Shown here: positions 27,917-37,208 of the stretch, piece by piece
Position numbering within the stretch: position 1 is the first letter of the stretch
Layout of the letters: each line of letters opens with the position of its first letter
NCBI GenBank assembly: GCA_964423095.1
Contig: CAYRDI010000002.1
Coordinates: forward strand, 22,404-86,403
Source: Micavibrio_A sp964423095
Lineage (GTDB): Bacteria; Pseudomonadota; Alphaproteobacteria; Micavibrionales; Micavibrionaceae
Length of the DNA: 64,000 bases
Reading direction: 5' to 3'
The notes under the pieces: model-generated
The model's database searches: none
The model's input: the letters and a program-made list of their open reading frames with translations, nothing else
Told to the model about the DNA's origin: nothing
Position numbers and translations under genes: made by a program

Positions 27917-28084
27917 TTAGCCGCCGAGAGCCGTCAGAATGTCATTGAACACGGTGTCGATCTGGCCGCCGAGCAGAAGCACGGTCGCCACGATCGCAAC
28001 GGAAATACCGGCTGCGATCAGAGCATATTCAATCGCTGTTGCGCCATCTTCGGATTTGGCAAATTTTGCAAACAATTTGGTCAT
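27917..28084 (-). CDS. flp: Flp-family type IVb major pilin
   Basis: This 55-aa prepilin is the structural subunit of the Tad pilus. Reading on - from the ATG at 28084 gives MTKLFAKFAKSEDG, then the cleavage site DG|ATAIEYALIAAG. That matches the Flp consensus G|xxxxEY, with a hydrophobic helix after it and a short C-terminal region ending TALGG. AAGGAG stands at good distance upstream. A terminator follows it, and cpaA comes next in the same direction. Confidence 0.95.
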   Translation of the reverse strand: MTKLFAKFAKSEDGATAIEYALIAAGISVAIVATVLLLGGQIDTVFNDILTALGG

Positions 28085-28433
28085 AGAAACAGTCTCCTTC
28101 GTTTGGTTTCCAACAAGTTTAATGCTTTTGGTTTTTATATGGGCCCGGACAGAACGTCCTTTAACCCCTACCGTTCTAATAAGAATATATCATAAGAATT
28201 TAAAGAGTGGTTAAAAAAAGTGGCTTTTACTAGAGAATGAGGACGAATATTCATAATTTTTATGTCTTTTACAATGAAAAGAATTTATATAAATTTTTAT
28301 ACAAATGCTTTTATTTGATATTTACTTTAAAAATCAAAATATTTGCACTTTCTATACTTGATAAAACAGGTAAAACTATTTCACAGAGACTCTATTTAAG
28401 AATCAAAGACTCATGGATCCTTAGAAACGAAGA
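28085..28433. other. AT-rich intergenic region with flp leader and a doubtful 71-codon frame
   Basis: About 350 bases between flp and the TadG-type gene are much richer in A+T than their surroundings. On - they must hold the flp promoter; a TATATT-like -10 sequence occurs near 28190, but no clear -35. On + an open frame at 28237-28452 would encode a basic, Phe/Tyr/Lys-rich 71-aa peptide without clear ribosome-binding site or recognised family. I do not call it a gene. It could be a foreign insertion or a regulatory leader. Confidence 0.5.
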
Positions 28434-28458
28434 CGGGGATTACTTCATATAATCCCCG
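28434..28458. terminator. Hairpin terminator downstream of the tadG-type gene
   Basis: A perfect 9-bp stem CGGGGATTA / TAATCCCCG with a 7-base loop. On + it is followed by CTTTTCTTC, and on - by TCTTCGTTTC. It lies 28 bases past the stop of the TadG-type gene at 28486, so it probably ends that operon. Confidence 0.7.
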
Positions 28459-28485
28459 CTTTTCTTCGCTTTGGCCTCTGAGCCT

Positions 28486-29850
28486 CTATTTCGAGAGGTA
28501 GAGGTTCGACAATTCCTTGGCGATCGTCTGATACACCTCGATCAGCTTTTGTTGCGAGGGGGCGTCATACCACATACTGGGCTGCGTGGCGCATTCCTGG
28601 AACAAATCCTTGGTCGCCTGATCCACGCCGCTATCAAAGGTTATGGTATAGACCAGAATCTTTTTCTCCTTTAACGCATCGCAAACATCCAGCGTCCGGT
28701 TGTCCAGATCGGCAGGCGTGATCGAATGGTTGGCCGTTGGGCCGTAGATGGAATAATAGCTGTTCATCGTATTCGTTCCATCGGTCATCAGGATTACGGC
28801 CTTCGACCAGTCTTGATTGCTATAGGACACGCCTTCCGTAAACGGGTAATCGGGGGACAGGACACGCAAGCCCCACACGAGCCCGGTATTGATGTAAGTA
28901 TTTCCCGCCGCAGTCAGAGACGAAATGCCGGTCAACAATTCACTCTGGTTGTTGGTCAGCGGCGTGATCGGCGTCTTTGGGCACAGGTAATTCTGGTTCT
29001 GGTTTGCCGTGTAGGTATAGTTCGGGCGTCTTCCGCTGCGCGTCGTATCACAGTTCGGGATTACCGCCCCTGTGCTTGTCCGGCAATAGCGGTACATATC
29101 CCACGGTCCTTCGTGATCTTGTGTATCCAAAGGGTAGGTCAGGCTTTCAAGCACACAACCACCCCATAGATTATTGTTGGTCGTGCTATAGGCCAGGTTG
29201 CTAGGGTTGTTGACGAACGGCGTATCGTATGTTGCGCCGGACAAGGTTTTTCCCAACCCGTAAGGACCGACATTGACCGAAGAGCTGAATGGCACCAAGC
29301 CGATCTTCAGGTAATTATGGTCCGTTACCCGTTCAAACATGGTATTCACGAAATCCGTGGCCGCCGTGCGGAGCGTGGCAATATTGTTGTTGGTATTCAT
29401 CGAACCTGTCACGTCCATCACCAGAGCAACCTCGATCGCCTTGACCTCCTTGGTTACTTCCGCATCGACCGTGACATCGACCGTGTTGTGGCCGAAAATC
29501 TTCATAAATGACGTGTTCAGTTCGGCCGTAGCGTTCACGTATAACGTGTCCGCATGATTTTCGACCTGCACATCCACCGTCATACCGATTTTGTCGTCGG
29601 GATAGTTCGCATCGATAAAATCATTGACCTTTTGTTCGATCACCGTATCGTCATCGGAGTTCATGGCCGCCGCGGCCAATGCCGCGGCATCCAGAGCGCG
29701 GCTCAATCGTTCACGCACCAGATAGGTCTGGCTGACATCCACAGAAAGACCGACAACGCCGATGACCACAGGCCCGACAAGCCCGAACCAGACGGCCACA
29801 ACCCCAAGCGTTTCCCGCCAATATGGTTTTATTGTTTTCTTCTTCATCAT
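28486..29850 (-). CDS. tadG: TadG-type pilus protein with von Willebrand A domain
   Basis: The 454-aa product has a TadE/G-like N-terminal membrane helix (GPVVIGVVGLSVDVSQTYLV, residues about 25-44) and the motif RALDAAALAAAA. A von Willebrand factor A domain follows, with a MIDAS-type DVTGSMNT and VILMTDGTNTMN. TadG minor proteins associate with Flp pili and are thought to sit in the periplasm or be exposed. Start MMKKKTIKP is preceded by GGGGTG; the frame opens 28 codons earlier without support. Third of three TadE/F/G-type genes in tandem. Confidence 0.9.
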   Translation of the reverse strand: MMKKKTIKPYWRETLGVVAVWFGLVGPVVIGVVGLSVDVSQTYLVRERLSRALDAAALAAAAMNSDDDTVIEQKVNDFIDANYPDDKIGMTVDVQVENHADTLYVNATAELNTSFMKIFGHNTVDVTVDAEVTKEVKAIEVALVMDVTGSMNTNNNIATLRTAATDFVNTMFERVTDHNYLKIGLVPFSSSVNVGPYGLGKTLSGATYDTPFVNNPSNLAYSTTNNNLWGGCVLESLTYPLDTQDHEGPWDMYRYCRTSTGAVIPNCDTTRSGRRPNYTYTANQNQNYLCPKTPITPLTNNQSELLTGISSLTAAGNTYINTGLVWGLRVLSPDYPFTEGVSYSNQDWSKAVILMTDGTNTMNSYYSIYGPTANHSITPADLDNRTLDVCDALKEKKILVYTITFDSGVDQATKDLFQECATQPSMWYDAPSQQKLIEVYQTIAKELSNLYLSK

Positions 29851-29869
29851 GATACACCCCGCCCGTTTT

Positions 29870-30436
29870 TTATGTTGCCCCCGGACAATCGGCACACGCC
29901 ACCGTTGCGCTCCGACGGCCGTGTAAAAAGGCAACTTCTTTCATGTTTATATGGCTTGAAATAAAGTTGAAAAAATACGGCTGGTAATCATACGTTGCCG
30001 TCACAACAACCAACCCGTCCCCCGCAGAGCCCAGTCCGCGCGTGCTGGCCACCGCCGTATCGTTGGCCGCCGTATTGTGCGTGACACGCCATAAAATGAC
30101 GGGATTTCCATCCACATCAAACTGGATACTGACAATGTCATACCCAAAAGGCGTTTTCGAATAAGGGTCAATCGCCAGTTCGCCTGCCTTTATCATATCC
30201 TGAAGATCGGCGTATTGAAGATTCCGGTTCCGTGCGATCAGATCGCCGATAATTTGCGAAGCACCGATCACGCGCTGGTTCGTCGCAATTCCCTGCCCAA
30301 TATCATAAACACCCATCAGCATGCTGGCCAAAACGGGCATCAGAATGGCAGATTCGATAAATGCCGTGGCATCTTCTTCCACCGCCCAGCGGATGATTTT
30401 CGTTTTAACACCGATATAAATCAGAAATTTTTTCAT
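29870..30436 (-). CDS. TadE/TadF-type minor pseudopilin
   Basis: The 188-aa product has a short basic N-terminus and a hydrophobic helix AFIESAILMPVLASMLMGVY (residues about 25-44) with the TadE-like Glu at its start. A periplasmic domain follows. It begins immediately after the stop of the preceding TadE gene. TadE/TadF proteins are processed by the TadV peptidase and are needed for pilus assembly. Which of E or F it represents is not decidable from the sequence. Confidence 0.85.
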   Translation of the reverse strand: MKKFLIYIGVKTKIIRWAVEEDATAFIESAILMPVLASMLMGVYDIGQGIATNQRVIGASQIIGDLIARNRNLQYADLQDMIKAGELAIDPYSKTPFGYDIVSIQFDVDGNPVILWRVTHNTAANDTAVASTRGLGSAGDGLVVVTATYDYQPYFFNFISSHINMKEVAFLHGRRSATVACADCPGAT

Positions 30437-30958
30437 CTAAAACCCCTGATACGGTTCTGTTTCCAACACAATGGTCGAAAACAGGGTTCTTTTATCGCCG
30501 TTATTGGCCAAAATCGGCTGCATCATCGGCGTACGCACCGGATAGTTATAGGCCACGCGGATCAGTACGACATCGTTTTCAGACCCCGGATCAAAACCGG
30601 TATTCTGAAGGTTTCCGTCCTCATCAAATTCCGGCGGAGCATCTTCCGCATCGGAAAAAGAGGGAAGCTGCTGCACTTGAAACTGGATACTGGAACAAGG
30701 GATCAAAGATTGCGCAAAATCGCATACGGCCGTTCTGAATTCTTCTTCGGGATTACCGCCGGATTTCTGTAACTGTCCCGTGCGGATCAGACGCGAAGCC
30801 GTAAAGGTCGCCTCCTGCAACACGCTTTGCGTGGTGAACATCACGGCAAGCTCTATAATCCCTGCGGTCAGGAAAATAAACGGCAGGCCGACAAGGCTGA
30901 ATTCCACAGCCGCGACAGCGTCTTTTCCTTTCCACCATTTTTTGAACATCCCGCCCAT
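30437..30958 (-). CDS. tadE: TadE-type minor pseudopilin
   Basis: The 173-aa protein has the TadE-like segment DAVAAVEFSLVGLPFIFLTA near residues 12-31, followed by VLQEATFTASRLIRTGQLQ, a widespread TadE feature. I place the start at the ATG for MGGMFKKWW (30958); the frame extends upstream with a less typical leader. It has two Cys in the periplasmic part. It forms one transcription unit with the two genes after it. Confidence 0.87.
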   Translation of the reverse strand: MGGMFKKWWKGKDAVAAVEFSLVGLPFIFLTAGIIELAVMFTTQSVLQEATFTASRLIRTGQLQKSGGNPEEEFRTAVCDFAQSLIPCSSIQFQVQQLPSFSDAEDAPPEFDEDGNLQNTGFDPGSENDVVLIRVAYNYPVRTPMMQPILANNGDKRTLFSTIVLETEPYQGF

Positions 30959-31082
30959 ACAATTTCTATGATATTTATCTAAAATACAAGATTGCCCCAG
31001 ATGTACAAAAAGCACGCTGGCGCAAATTGCCTTGCATGCTTTTGGTATCTTTTCATCCTACAGGATAGAGTTTAAGAAAACT

Positions 31083-31601
31083 TTAAGAAACGGCTTCCGC
31101 TTCAACCTGCGCAAAATCATCCTTCTTTGGAAATCCGTATTCGTCGAGCGGAATTGTGCCTGTGACCTCGTTCCCCCACCGCTCGATCAACTGCTGTTTT
31201 TCTTCGTTGATAGCAATTAGACGACGCTTTTGTTTTTGAACCATTATGGACGATACGATACCCGTCAGGGCCCAATCCAGAACATATCCGATGGCCGCGG
31301 CAAAATACATGACCACAATCGTGCGCGGTTGCACGATATAATTGATTGCCAATTCAAGATTGTTCCCGCGTTTGAAGACTTCGATCATGAACGGCGCGCA
31401 TCCTGCGAAATTGATGGCCCCCACGGTGACGGCACGCATCCGTCCTTCCGTCCTGTCCACGATCAAGGCGACGACGGTCGGAATCATGCCAACAATCATC
31501 AAAACGGCAACCGAAGAAAACAGAACGCAGAGCAAAATGAGCAAGATCAAAAAGATCTGTGCCTTCCACCCGAAATTTCTTTTTTTTCTCTTCTTTGCCA
31601 T
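31083..31601 (-). CDS. Small integral membrane protein next to the pseudokinase, unknown
   Basis: The 172-aa product has a very basic N-terminus (AKKRKKRN), two close hydrophobic helices (about 14-50), a third around 90-115, and a charged cytoplasmic-looking C-terminus ending QVEAEAVS. I do not recognise the family. It starts 9 bases after the pseudokinase gene and precedes the TadE/F/G genes in the same direction. A joint role with the pseudokinase or the pilus is inferred from position only. Confidence 0.75.
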   Translation of the reverse strand: MAKKRKKRNFGWKAQIFLILLILLCVLFSSVAVLMIVGMIPTVVALIVDRTEGRMRAVTVGAINFAGCAPFMIEVFKRGNNLELAINYIVQPRTIVVMYFAAAIGYVLDWALTGIVSSIMVQKQKRRLIAINEEKQQLIERWGNEVTGTIPLDEYGFPKKDDFAQVEAEAVS

Positions 31602-31610
31602 GACTTTTTC

Positions 31611-33752
31611 CTAAAACGGTGCCGCGTGCCCATGCATGGAACTGAACGCCGTTACCAATATAATGATCGCGGAAATTACACCGGCAACGACTGCGGCGAT
31701 CTGCCGTCCGGTATCCCGACCCATCGTCGCCTCATCTCGCAATTCATATTCAATCTTCCGGCTTTCTTTTTCCAGTTCGTAGTAAGACCGCATGGATTTT
31801 CTAAAATTCATATTGTCTTCGCTGTAAATACTGGGCGAATTGAACATGGCGGCAATTTTTGTCAGATCGCCGGCTTCTTTCGATTTTTCAGCCTTCTTTT
31901 TCAATTCCTTTCGCAACATGCGATCATGAAACCGTTCGTACATCGGTTCCAGATTTTCAACAAGCCACGAAGCGATCCCAGGAAACGGCTGCATTTGCGA
32001 TCTTTTCTGGATGGTCGCAAGGGTCATCAGTTCCGCATACATCCTTCTGTGCAGTTCTGGTGATCCCATATCATGCAAGTATGGATCGATATTCTTCCTG
32101 TCTTTAACCGATAAAAACGCAGAGATATGCCGGTCAAAAAACATCGTCGGACGGCTGGACAATGCGGATATTTTTTCCAGAGCCACCATCAATTCTTCCG
32201 GTGTGCGCACCTGAAACTTCGAGAGCTTTTCCGAAAGGCAATGAATTTCAGGATTTAGCAAATAGATACATTTTTCCAGCCCGGACCCAAAGTTTTTCTG
32301 ACGCAAGAAAGCCCGCGCGCTATCGAAACGGCCCACTAGGTTCATGGCATCGGGAACTGTGCGGCTTTGAGAATCCACCCACTGAGTGATGAAATAGATC
32401 ATGAAAAAATCGGTATAAGTCTGTAGATCCTTTTTCATGATAAAGGATTCACTCAATGCCGGACCTATCCCTTCGGGATAAACGCTGATCGTTTTATACC
32501 GGATCGGCCCTTCGGGATGCAGTGCAATTGAAATCCTGGTGGCAAGACGTTCTGGATACCCCGGCCCGCGGCCGCCCTCCTCCGCCAGTTTTAGAGCCGT
32601 TTCGTAATGCGCCGTGGTCACCTTATCTTCCAGTGCCCGCTCCAGCCATTGTTCAAGTTCGCCGTCATCGGAAATTTTACGGATCTCCGCCACGTTTTTT
32701 CCAATGTCGCGCGCCAGCAATTCGGGCCGTGTATATTTACCATGGTTGAAAGAAATGGGGCGGTTGGCCTTTACGCGGCGAACCGCTTGCTTTGGGCTAA
32801 GCCTGCGGCCATCCAGCCAAACCAGAATATCATCCAGCGTCCAGCGTTGCGCTTCATCATCATAAAGAAGGCCGCGCATAAGCTCCAGGATACCGCCCGT
32901 CAGCCTGTCCTTTCCAAGCAGTGTGGCATACGTCCCTTCTTCCATCTTTCGTTCGATGATTTCTTCATCGCTCATATTTTCCGTGGGGTCGTAATTGCGC
33001 AACATGACGGCCAGGCAAACGCCAAAGGAATAAAGATCGTCGTTCAACGTGCCCGGCCCACGCCCGATCGGGTTACACAACGCACGGTCAATCGGTTCGT
33101 AAAGGACAGATTGGTTGTAAGAAACAGGCATCGATAAACATTCGCCCAGCACGACGCGTTCGATCCGTTTGCTTCCCCCATCAAATATATTCGATGGCCG
33201 GATATTTCCATGCACGATGTCCTTGTCCCGCATATCTTGCAGCACACCGATCATCGGACGGATCACGGCGCTCATCACCACATCGGTTTTAAGCCCCAGA
33301 CCGCCGCGCGTATCGTCTTTCATGACCGGATAGCCGGCCGTATTCTCATAGACGAAGCAATATTTTTCCTTCCCCGCCGGTTCCCAATAGGCAGGGCCGG
33401 ACGCGATAAGACGCACGAGGGACGGGTTGATGATGGCCGCGTAATTCCCCGCCTTCATCGTCCGCGGGGTCAAATGTTCTTCGCACACCAGCGCGAAAAG
33501 ATTTGGCGGTGCCTTGTCCGTACCGCGTGCGGCATAGGCCTTGACCGGCCCTTTGTCATACTGCGGCAGCCTGTTGCCGGGAAAGATGGTGATGTTTTCA
33601 TTGAAAACACAATCGCCCCAGGAACTTTGAGATTTTTTTATGCCTTGATCCGCCGGGGAGGCAGACTCCCCGGACGGCGCGGATTCCTTCTTCGCGGGCG
33701 GGGCTTCCCCTACCTTTTTCTGCGGCTCGTCCTGAACCGTCACGTCGGACAT
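31611..33752 (-). CDS. Membrane-anchored pseudokinase, kinase-like fold without catalytic residues
   Basis: The 713-aa product has an unstructured N-terminus to about 45 and a kinase-like domain at about 50-330. The catalytic loop reads HGNIRPSN (181-188) where active kinases have HRDxKPxN, and no DFG is present (VVLGEC at 200-205). The usual ATP-binding Lys is absent from FALVCEEH. DDLYSFGVCLAVML (238-251) matches the late kinase subdomain. An alpha-helical region of about 350 residues follows, ending in one membrane helix near 685-704. The long domain would face the cytoplasm. It begins a run with the small membrane protein and TadE/F/G genes. A signalling scaffold is a reasonable inference. 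Confidence 0.82.
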   Translation of the reverse strand: MSDVTVQDEPQKKVGEAPPAKKESAPSGESASPADQGIKKSQSSWGDCVFNENITIFPGNRLPQYDKGPVKAYAARGTDKAPPNLFALVCEEHLTPRTMKAGNYAAIINPSLVRLIASGPAYWEPAGKEKYCFVYENTAGYPVMKDDTRGGLGLKTDVVMSAVIRPMIGVLQDMRDKDIVHGNIRPSNIFDGGSKRIERVVLGECLSMPVSYNQSVLYEPIDRALCNPIGRGPGTLNDDLYSFGVCLAVMLRNYDPTENMSDEEIIERKMEEGTYATLLGKDRLTGGILELMRGLLYDDEAQRWTLDDILVWLDGRRLSPKQAVRRVKANRPISFNHGKYTRPELLARDIGKNVAEIRKISDDGELEQWLERALEDKVTTAHYETALKLAEEGGRGPGYPERLATRISIALHPEGPIRYKTISVYPEGIGPALSESFIMKKDLQTYTDFFMIYFITQWVDSQSRTVPDAMNLVGRFDSARAFLRQKNFGSGLEKCIYLLNPEIHCLSEKLSKFQVRTPEELMVALEKISALSSRPTMFFDRHISAFLSVKDRKNIDPYLHDMGSPELHRRMYAELMTLATIQKRSQMQPFPGIASWLVENLEPMYERFHDRMLRKELKKKAEKSKEAGDLTKIAAMFNSPSIYSEDNMNFRKSMRSYYELEKESRKIEYELRDEATMGRDTGRQIAAVVAGVISAIIILVTAFSSMHGHAAPF

Positions 33753-33845
33753 GGTTTCAACCTGATATTGGTTAAAATCTAAGAATGCCTGAACAGGCTT
33801 AATCTATTGTAAAGAGATTCCGGAAAAAGCCAAGAGCCGCGGGCC

Positions 33846-35138
33846 TTAGACGAAAAACGGGTCCTGCATGAGGATGGTATCATCACGATCCGGACTGGTG
33901 GACAGCAAGGTCACAGGGGCCCCGATCAACTCCTCTATCGTTTTTATGTATTTAATGGCCGAAGACGGCAGATCCGCCCACTTCCGAACCCCGTGAGTAG
34001 TCTTGTTCCAGCCCTTGATGGTCTGATAAACCGGTTTGACGTTTGCCTGATGAATCTGGGACGATGGCAAATAGTCAATTTCTTTACCGTCCAGCTGATA
34101 GCCAACACAGATTTTCAGCTCTTCAAAACCATCCAATACGTCCAGTTTCGTAAGTGCAATCCCATCAATGCCCCCGGTTTTTACGGCCTGGCGGACGGAA
34201 ACAGCGTCAAACCAGCCACAGCGACGCTTGCGTCCCGTCACGGTACCGAACTCATGACCGCGTTCCCCGATCTTGTCGCCCGTGGCATCCAAAAGCTCCG
34301 TCGGGAACGGTCCTGAACCGACACGTGTCGTATAGGCCTTGGTGATGCCAAGCACATAGCCGATGTTTTTCGGCCCAACACCCGCACCCACCGCTGCCTG
34401 CGCCGCGACAATGTTCGAAGAGGTCACGTAAGGATAGGTGCCGTGATCGACGTCGAGCATATGTCCCTGCGCCCCTTCGAACAGAACCTTTTCCCCTTTG
34501 TACTTGGCCTCATCCAACCTTTTCCAGACGATGCCGGCATAGGGCAGAACCTTGTCCGCAATCCCCATCAACTGGTCATAAATTTCGCCCGCATTGATTT
34601 CATCCCAGCCGAAACCGCGCATCAGGGCATTGTTATATGAAACCAGCGTTTCGAGTTTTTCTTTGACGATGGACGAATGTTCCAGATCACAGACCCGCAG
34701 GCCACGGCGCGCCACCTTGTCCTGATAGGCAGGTCCGATTCCGCGGCCCGTCGTCCCGATTTTTTTATCCCCGCGCGCGGCTTCGATCGCACGGTCAATG
34801 GCACCGTGTAACGGAAGAATCAGGGACGCATTTTCCGCAACCATCAAATTCTGGGGGGAAACTTCAACGCCCTTTTCGCGGATGCCGTCGATTTCTTTCA
34901 AAAACGCCCACGGATCAACCACCACACCATTGCCGATGATGGAAAGTTTGCCCTTGCGCACGATGCCGGAAGGAAGGAGGGAGAGTTTATAGGTAACACC
35001 ATCAATAACGAGTGTGTGGCCCGCATTGTGACCGCCCTGAAACCGCACCACCACATCGGCACGCGAAGAAAGCCAGTCAACAATCTTGCCTTTGCCTTCG
35101 TCACCCCATTGGGAGCCGACCACCGCTACGTTTGCCAT
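33846..35138 (-). CDS. purA: Adenylosuccinate synthetase
   Basis: The 430-aa enzyme joins IMP and aspartate with GTP in AMP synthesis. It begins VAVVGSQWGDEGKGKIVDWL, the GTP/IMP-binding P-loop region. GTTGRGIGPAYQDKVARRG and the C-terminal LSTSPDRDDTIL are conserved. Length is normal. Genes for an unknown protein and hisZ lie upstream on the same strand; purA beside hisZ is a recurring arrangement. Confidence 0.98.
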   Translation of the reverse strand: MANVAVVGSQWGDEGKGKIVDWLSSRADVVVRFQGGHNAGHTLVIDGVTYKLSLLPSGIVRKGKLSIIGNGVVVDPWAFLKEIDGIREKGVEVSPQNLMVAENASLILPLHGAIDRAIEAARGDKKIGTTGRGIGPAYQDKVARRGLRVCDLEHSSIVKEKLETLVSYNNALMRGFGWDEINAGEIYDQLMGIADKVLPYAGIVWKRLDEAKYKGEKVLFEGAQGHMLDVDHGTYPYVTSSNIVAAQAAVGAGVGPKNIGYVLGITKAYTTRVGSGPFPTELLDATGDKIGERGHEFGTVTGRKRRCGWFDAVSVRQAVKTGGIDGIALTKLDVLDGFEELKICVGYQLDGKEIDYLPSSQIHQANVKPVYQTIKGWNKTTHGVRKWADLPSSAIKYIKTIEELIGAPVTLLSTSPDRDDTILMQDPFFV

Positions 35139-35205
35139 AAAAAACCTCTATCACCTGTTCGTTTTCCTTTGATGTCTTAAGGGAAGCGATGTGACGTGAC
35201 AAGGA

Positions 35206-36051
35206 CTATTCATTCGAAGGAGCGGGTTTTCTTCTATATGAACGATAAGTGGCTTCGATTTCAGCCATTTTGTCGTCCCTGCCAGACACCGCATAGAATT
35301 TTTTCAATGTGTTGGAAGGAACATCACCCGTCACAAGGGCATATTCATTGGAAAGAAGTGCCAACGCCTTGTCTGCCGCCATTTTAAGGGGGTTTTCATC
35401 GCGACCATCCCGGAACCGGGCACAAACAATATTGGCCAATACTCCAAGATCGCCCGAAAGCAGCAAACGATCCCAATCCGCCTTTACATCTGCATCAGGT
35501 TTGTGCGGCCCTCTTTTCGGTAATTTTATATGGCATGTGCCATTTTCCAGTTTTTCAAAAACTTTTTTAAAATCTGCCGGTGCCGCCAAGGCCATAAAAC
35601 GCATGTCCTTCATTTTATAATCCGGAATAAGCCGTTTGACCCTGTCTTCGTATGTCGCGGAAACGAAAACATGCGTTCTCATATTGACGCCGAGAACTTT
35701 GGTGTCTTCCGCACCCCAATATTCTACCAAGCCGACATCCCGTACAAAATAAGGCTTTGAAACTTCCGGTTGTTTGACGATTGCTCTTTGAAAAACGAAA
35801 TCGGGATCTTTGTTTCTGGACGGTGTCGTTTTCTGGGCCGCCCTTTTTGCCGCAGTAGCAAAAGATTTTCCGGGTTTGGACTTTTCCGCATTCTCAGCCT
35901 TTAAGCGATCCTTTGTGTGGGCAACCTGTTCCGCAGTAACAACCTCACCGAATTTTTCGGAAAGCCTGTTGGCGAAGACCGCGTGGCCTATGCGTAAATT
36001 TAAGTTTTCTTTGATGTGTGTGATGATTTCCGGCGAAAGATCGTTCGACAT
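35206..36051 (-). CDS. Hypothetical protein, unknown
   Basis: The 281-aa soluble protein has no signal or membrane helix. The first 55 residues (LSPEIITHIKENLNLRIGHA and so on) look like a small helical, possibly DNA- or peptide-binding module, followed by a basic linker (KSFATAAKRAAQKTTPSRNK). The rest is a mixed domain with YWGAEDTKVLGVNMRTHVFV. It lies between hisZ and purA on the same strand. I do not recognise a family. Confidence 0.7.
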   Translation of the reverse strand: MSNDLSPEIITHIKENLNLRIGHAVFANRLSEKFGEVVTAEQVAHTKDRLKAENAEKSKPGKSFATAAKRAAQKTTPSRNKDPDFVFQRAIVKQPEVSKPYFVRDVGLVEYWGAEDTKVLGVNMRTHVFVSATYEDRVKRLIPDYKMKDMRFMALAAPADFKKVFEKLENGTCHIKLPKRGPHKPDADVKADWDRLLLSGDLGVLANIVCARFRDGRDENPLKMAADKALALLSNEYALVTGDVPSNTLKKFYAVSGRDDKMAEIEATYRSYRRKPAPSNE

Positions 36052-36117
36052 AACATACCCGTTCTAAATGACATACTGATGGTCTATGCCTAGAATCACT
36101 GACCCATTATGTCAACA

Positions 36118-37206
36118 CTATCCTTTGCGAACGGCCTGGATTCCTTGCTCCTGCAGTGATTTTTGCGCGTCCCATCCGGAATCGGCTGGAATATTGCGTC
36201 GTTCGGACGGCAAAAAGGCGGGGGCCACGCGCAAAATCGTATCCATATACAAGGTAAAGCCTGTGGCCGTTTCCGGTGTTTTGCCGCCCGCGCCCACATC
36301 ATACCGCCCGCCACGGCCGAGTTCCCCGCGCGCGCCTTGCGCAAACAGGGTAAAGCTCACGCCCGTCTGATATTCAAAGCCGCGGCGTTCCAGTGCATCA
36401 ATAGTGATCTGCACATCTTTTAACCCATAGACGTCCAGTGCGCCGCGCAATTCCTTGGCCACCGCCAACAAACGATCCATGTCCGCCTTTGCCTTTTCCG
36501 GTAAGGACAACGCAGAAAGTCTTTTGGTTGCACGCTCCGCACTGCCTTCGTCCTCCATCAACGAAAAGAGTGTTTGAGCAACTTTTCCCTTTTGTGCGGC
36601 AATACCGTCGCGATCACGTTTTTCAATCAAATCATCCAGAATGCGTTGATCTTCTTCAGCAACCTTCCATTCCGCATAGAGATGGCGCACCAGCGTCGGC
36701 ACGGTCAGATCGATGGAAATATTTTCGATTCCGGCCGCTGCCAGTGCCTTGATGGCCACCAGACAGGTTTCAGCATCGGCCATCACGCTGTCCACACCGA
36801 TCATTTCACACCCCGCCTGACAGAATTGCCGTTCGGGACGGAGTTGCGTGCCGTTCACACGCAAAACATCGGCAGCATAGGAAAGACGAAGCGGCCGCGG
36901 CGCATCGGCAAGACGAGATCCGGCAATCCGCGCAATTTGCGATGTCACATCGGCGCGCACACCCATCATCCGTTGCGAAACCGGGTCCATCAAACGGAAT
37001 GTTTGGCGTGCCAGCGCACTGCCCGGCCCTTCGCCCAGCAGGCTTTCTTCGAATTCCACCAGCGGCGGTTTAACGCGATCATACCCGAAGGCGGAAAATT
37101 CCTTCATGAACAGATCAATCGTGCGGAATTCGCCTTCGGCCTGCGGCGGCAAAAGATCAAGAAGGCCATTGGGCAACAACGCTGGATGCGGTTTGGAAGA
37201 CATCAA
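36118..37206 (-). CDS. hisZ: ATP phosphoribosyltransferase regulatory subunit HisZ
   Basis: The 362-aa protein resembles class II histidyl-tRNA synthetase cores without aminoacylation. Motif 2-like sequence RQTFRLMDPVSQRMMGVRAD and RGELGRGGRYDVGAG are visible. With the short HisG it forms the first enzyme of histidine synthesis. The HisG partner is not in the window. It starts 2 bases after the ankyrin gene's end. Confidence 0.92.
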   Translation of the reverse strand: MMSSKPHPALLPNGLLDLLPPQAEGEFRTIDLFMKEFSAFGYDRVKPPLVEFEESLLGEGPGSALARQTFRLMDPVSQRMMGVRADVTSQIARIAGSRLADAPRPLRLSYAADVLRVNGTQLRPERQFCQAGCEMIGVDSVMADAETCLVAIKALAAAGIENISIDLTVPTLVRHLYAEWKVAEEDQRILDDLIEKRDRDGIAAQKGKVAQTLFSLMEDEGSAERATKRLSALSLPEKAKADMDRLLAVAKELRGALDVYGLKDVQITIDALERRGFEYQTGVSFTLFAQGARGELGRGGRYDVGAGGKTPETATGFTLYMDTILRVAPAFLPSERRNIPADSGWDAQKSLQEQGIQAVRKG

Positions 37207-37208
37207 AA

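Noticed and set aside
31611..33752. Active serine/threonine kinase
   Set aside because: HRD is HGN, DFG is absent and the ATP-binding Lys is not seen, so catalytic activity is not supported.
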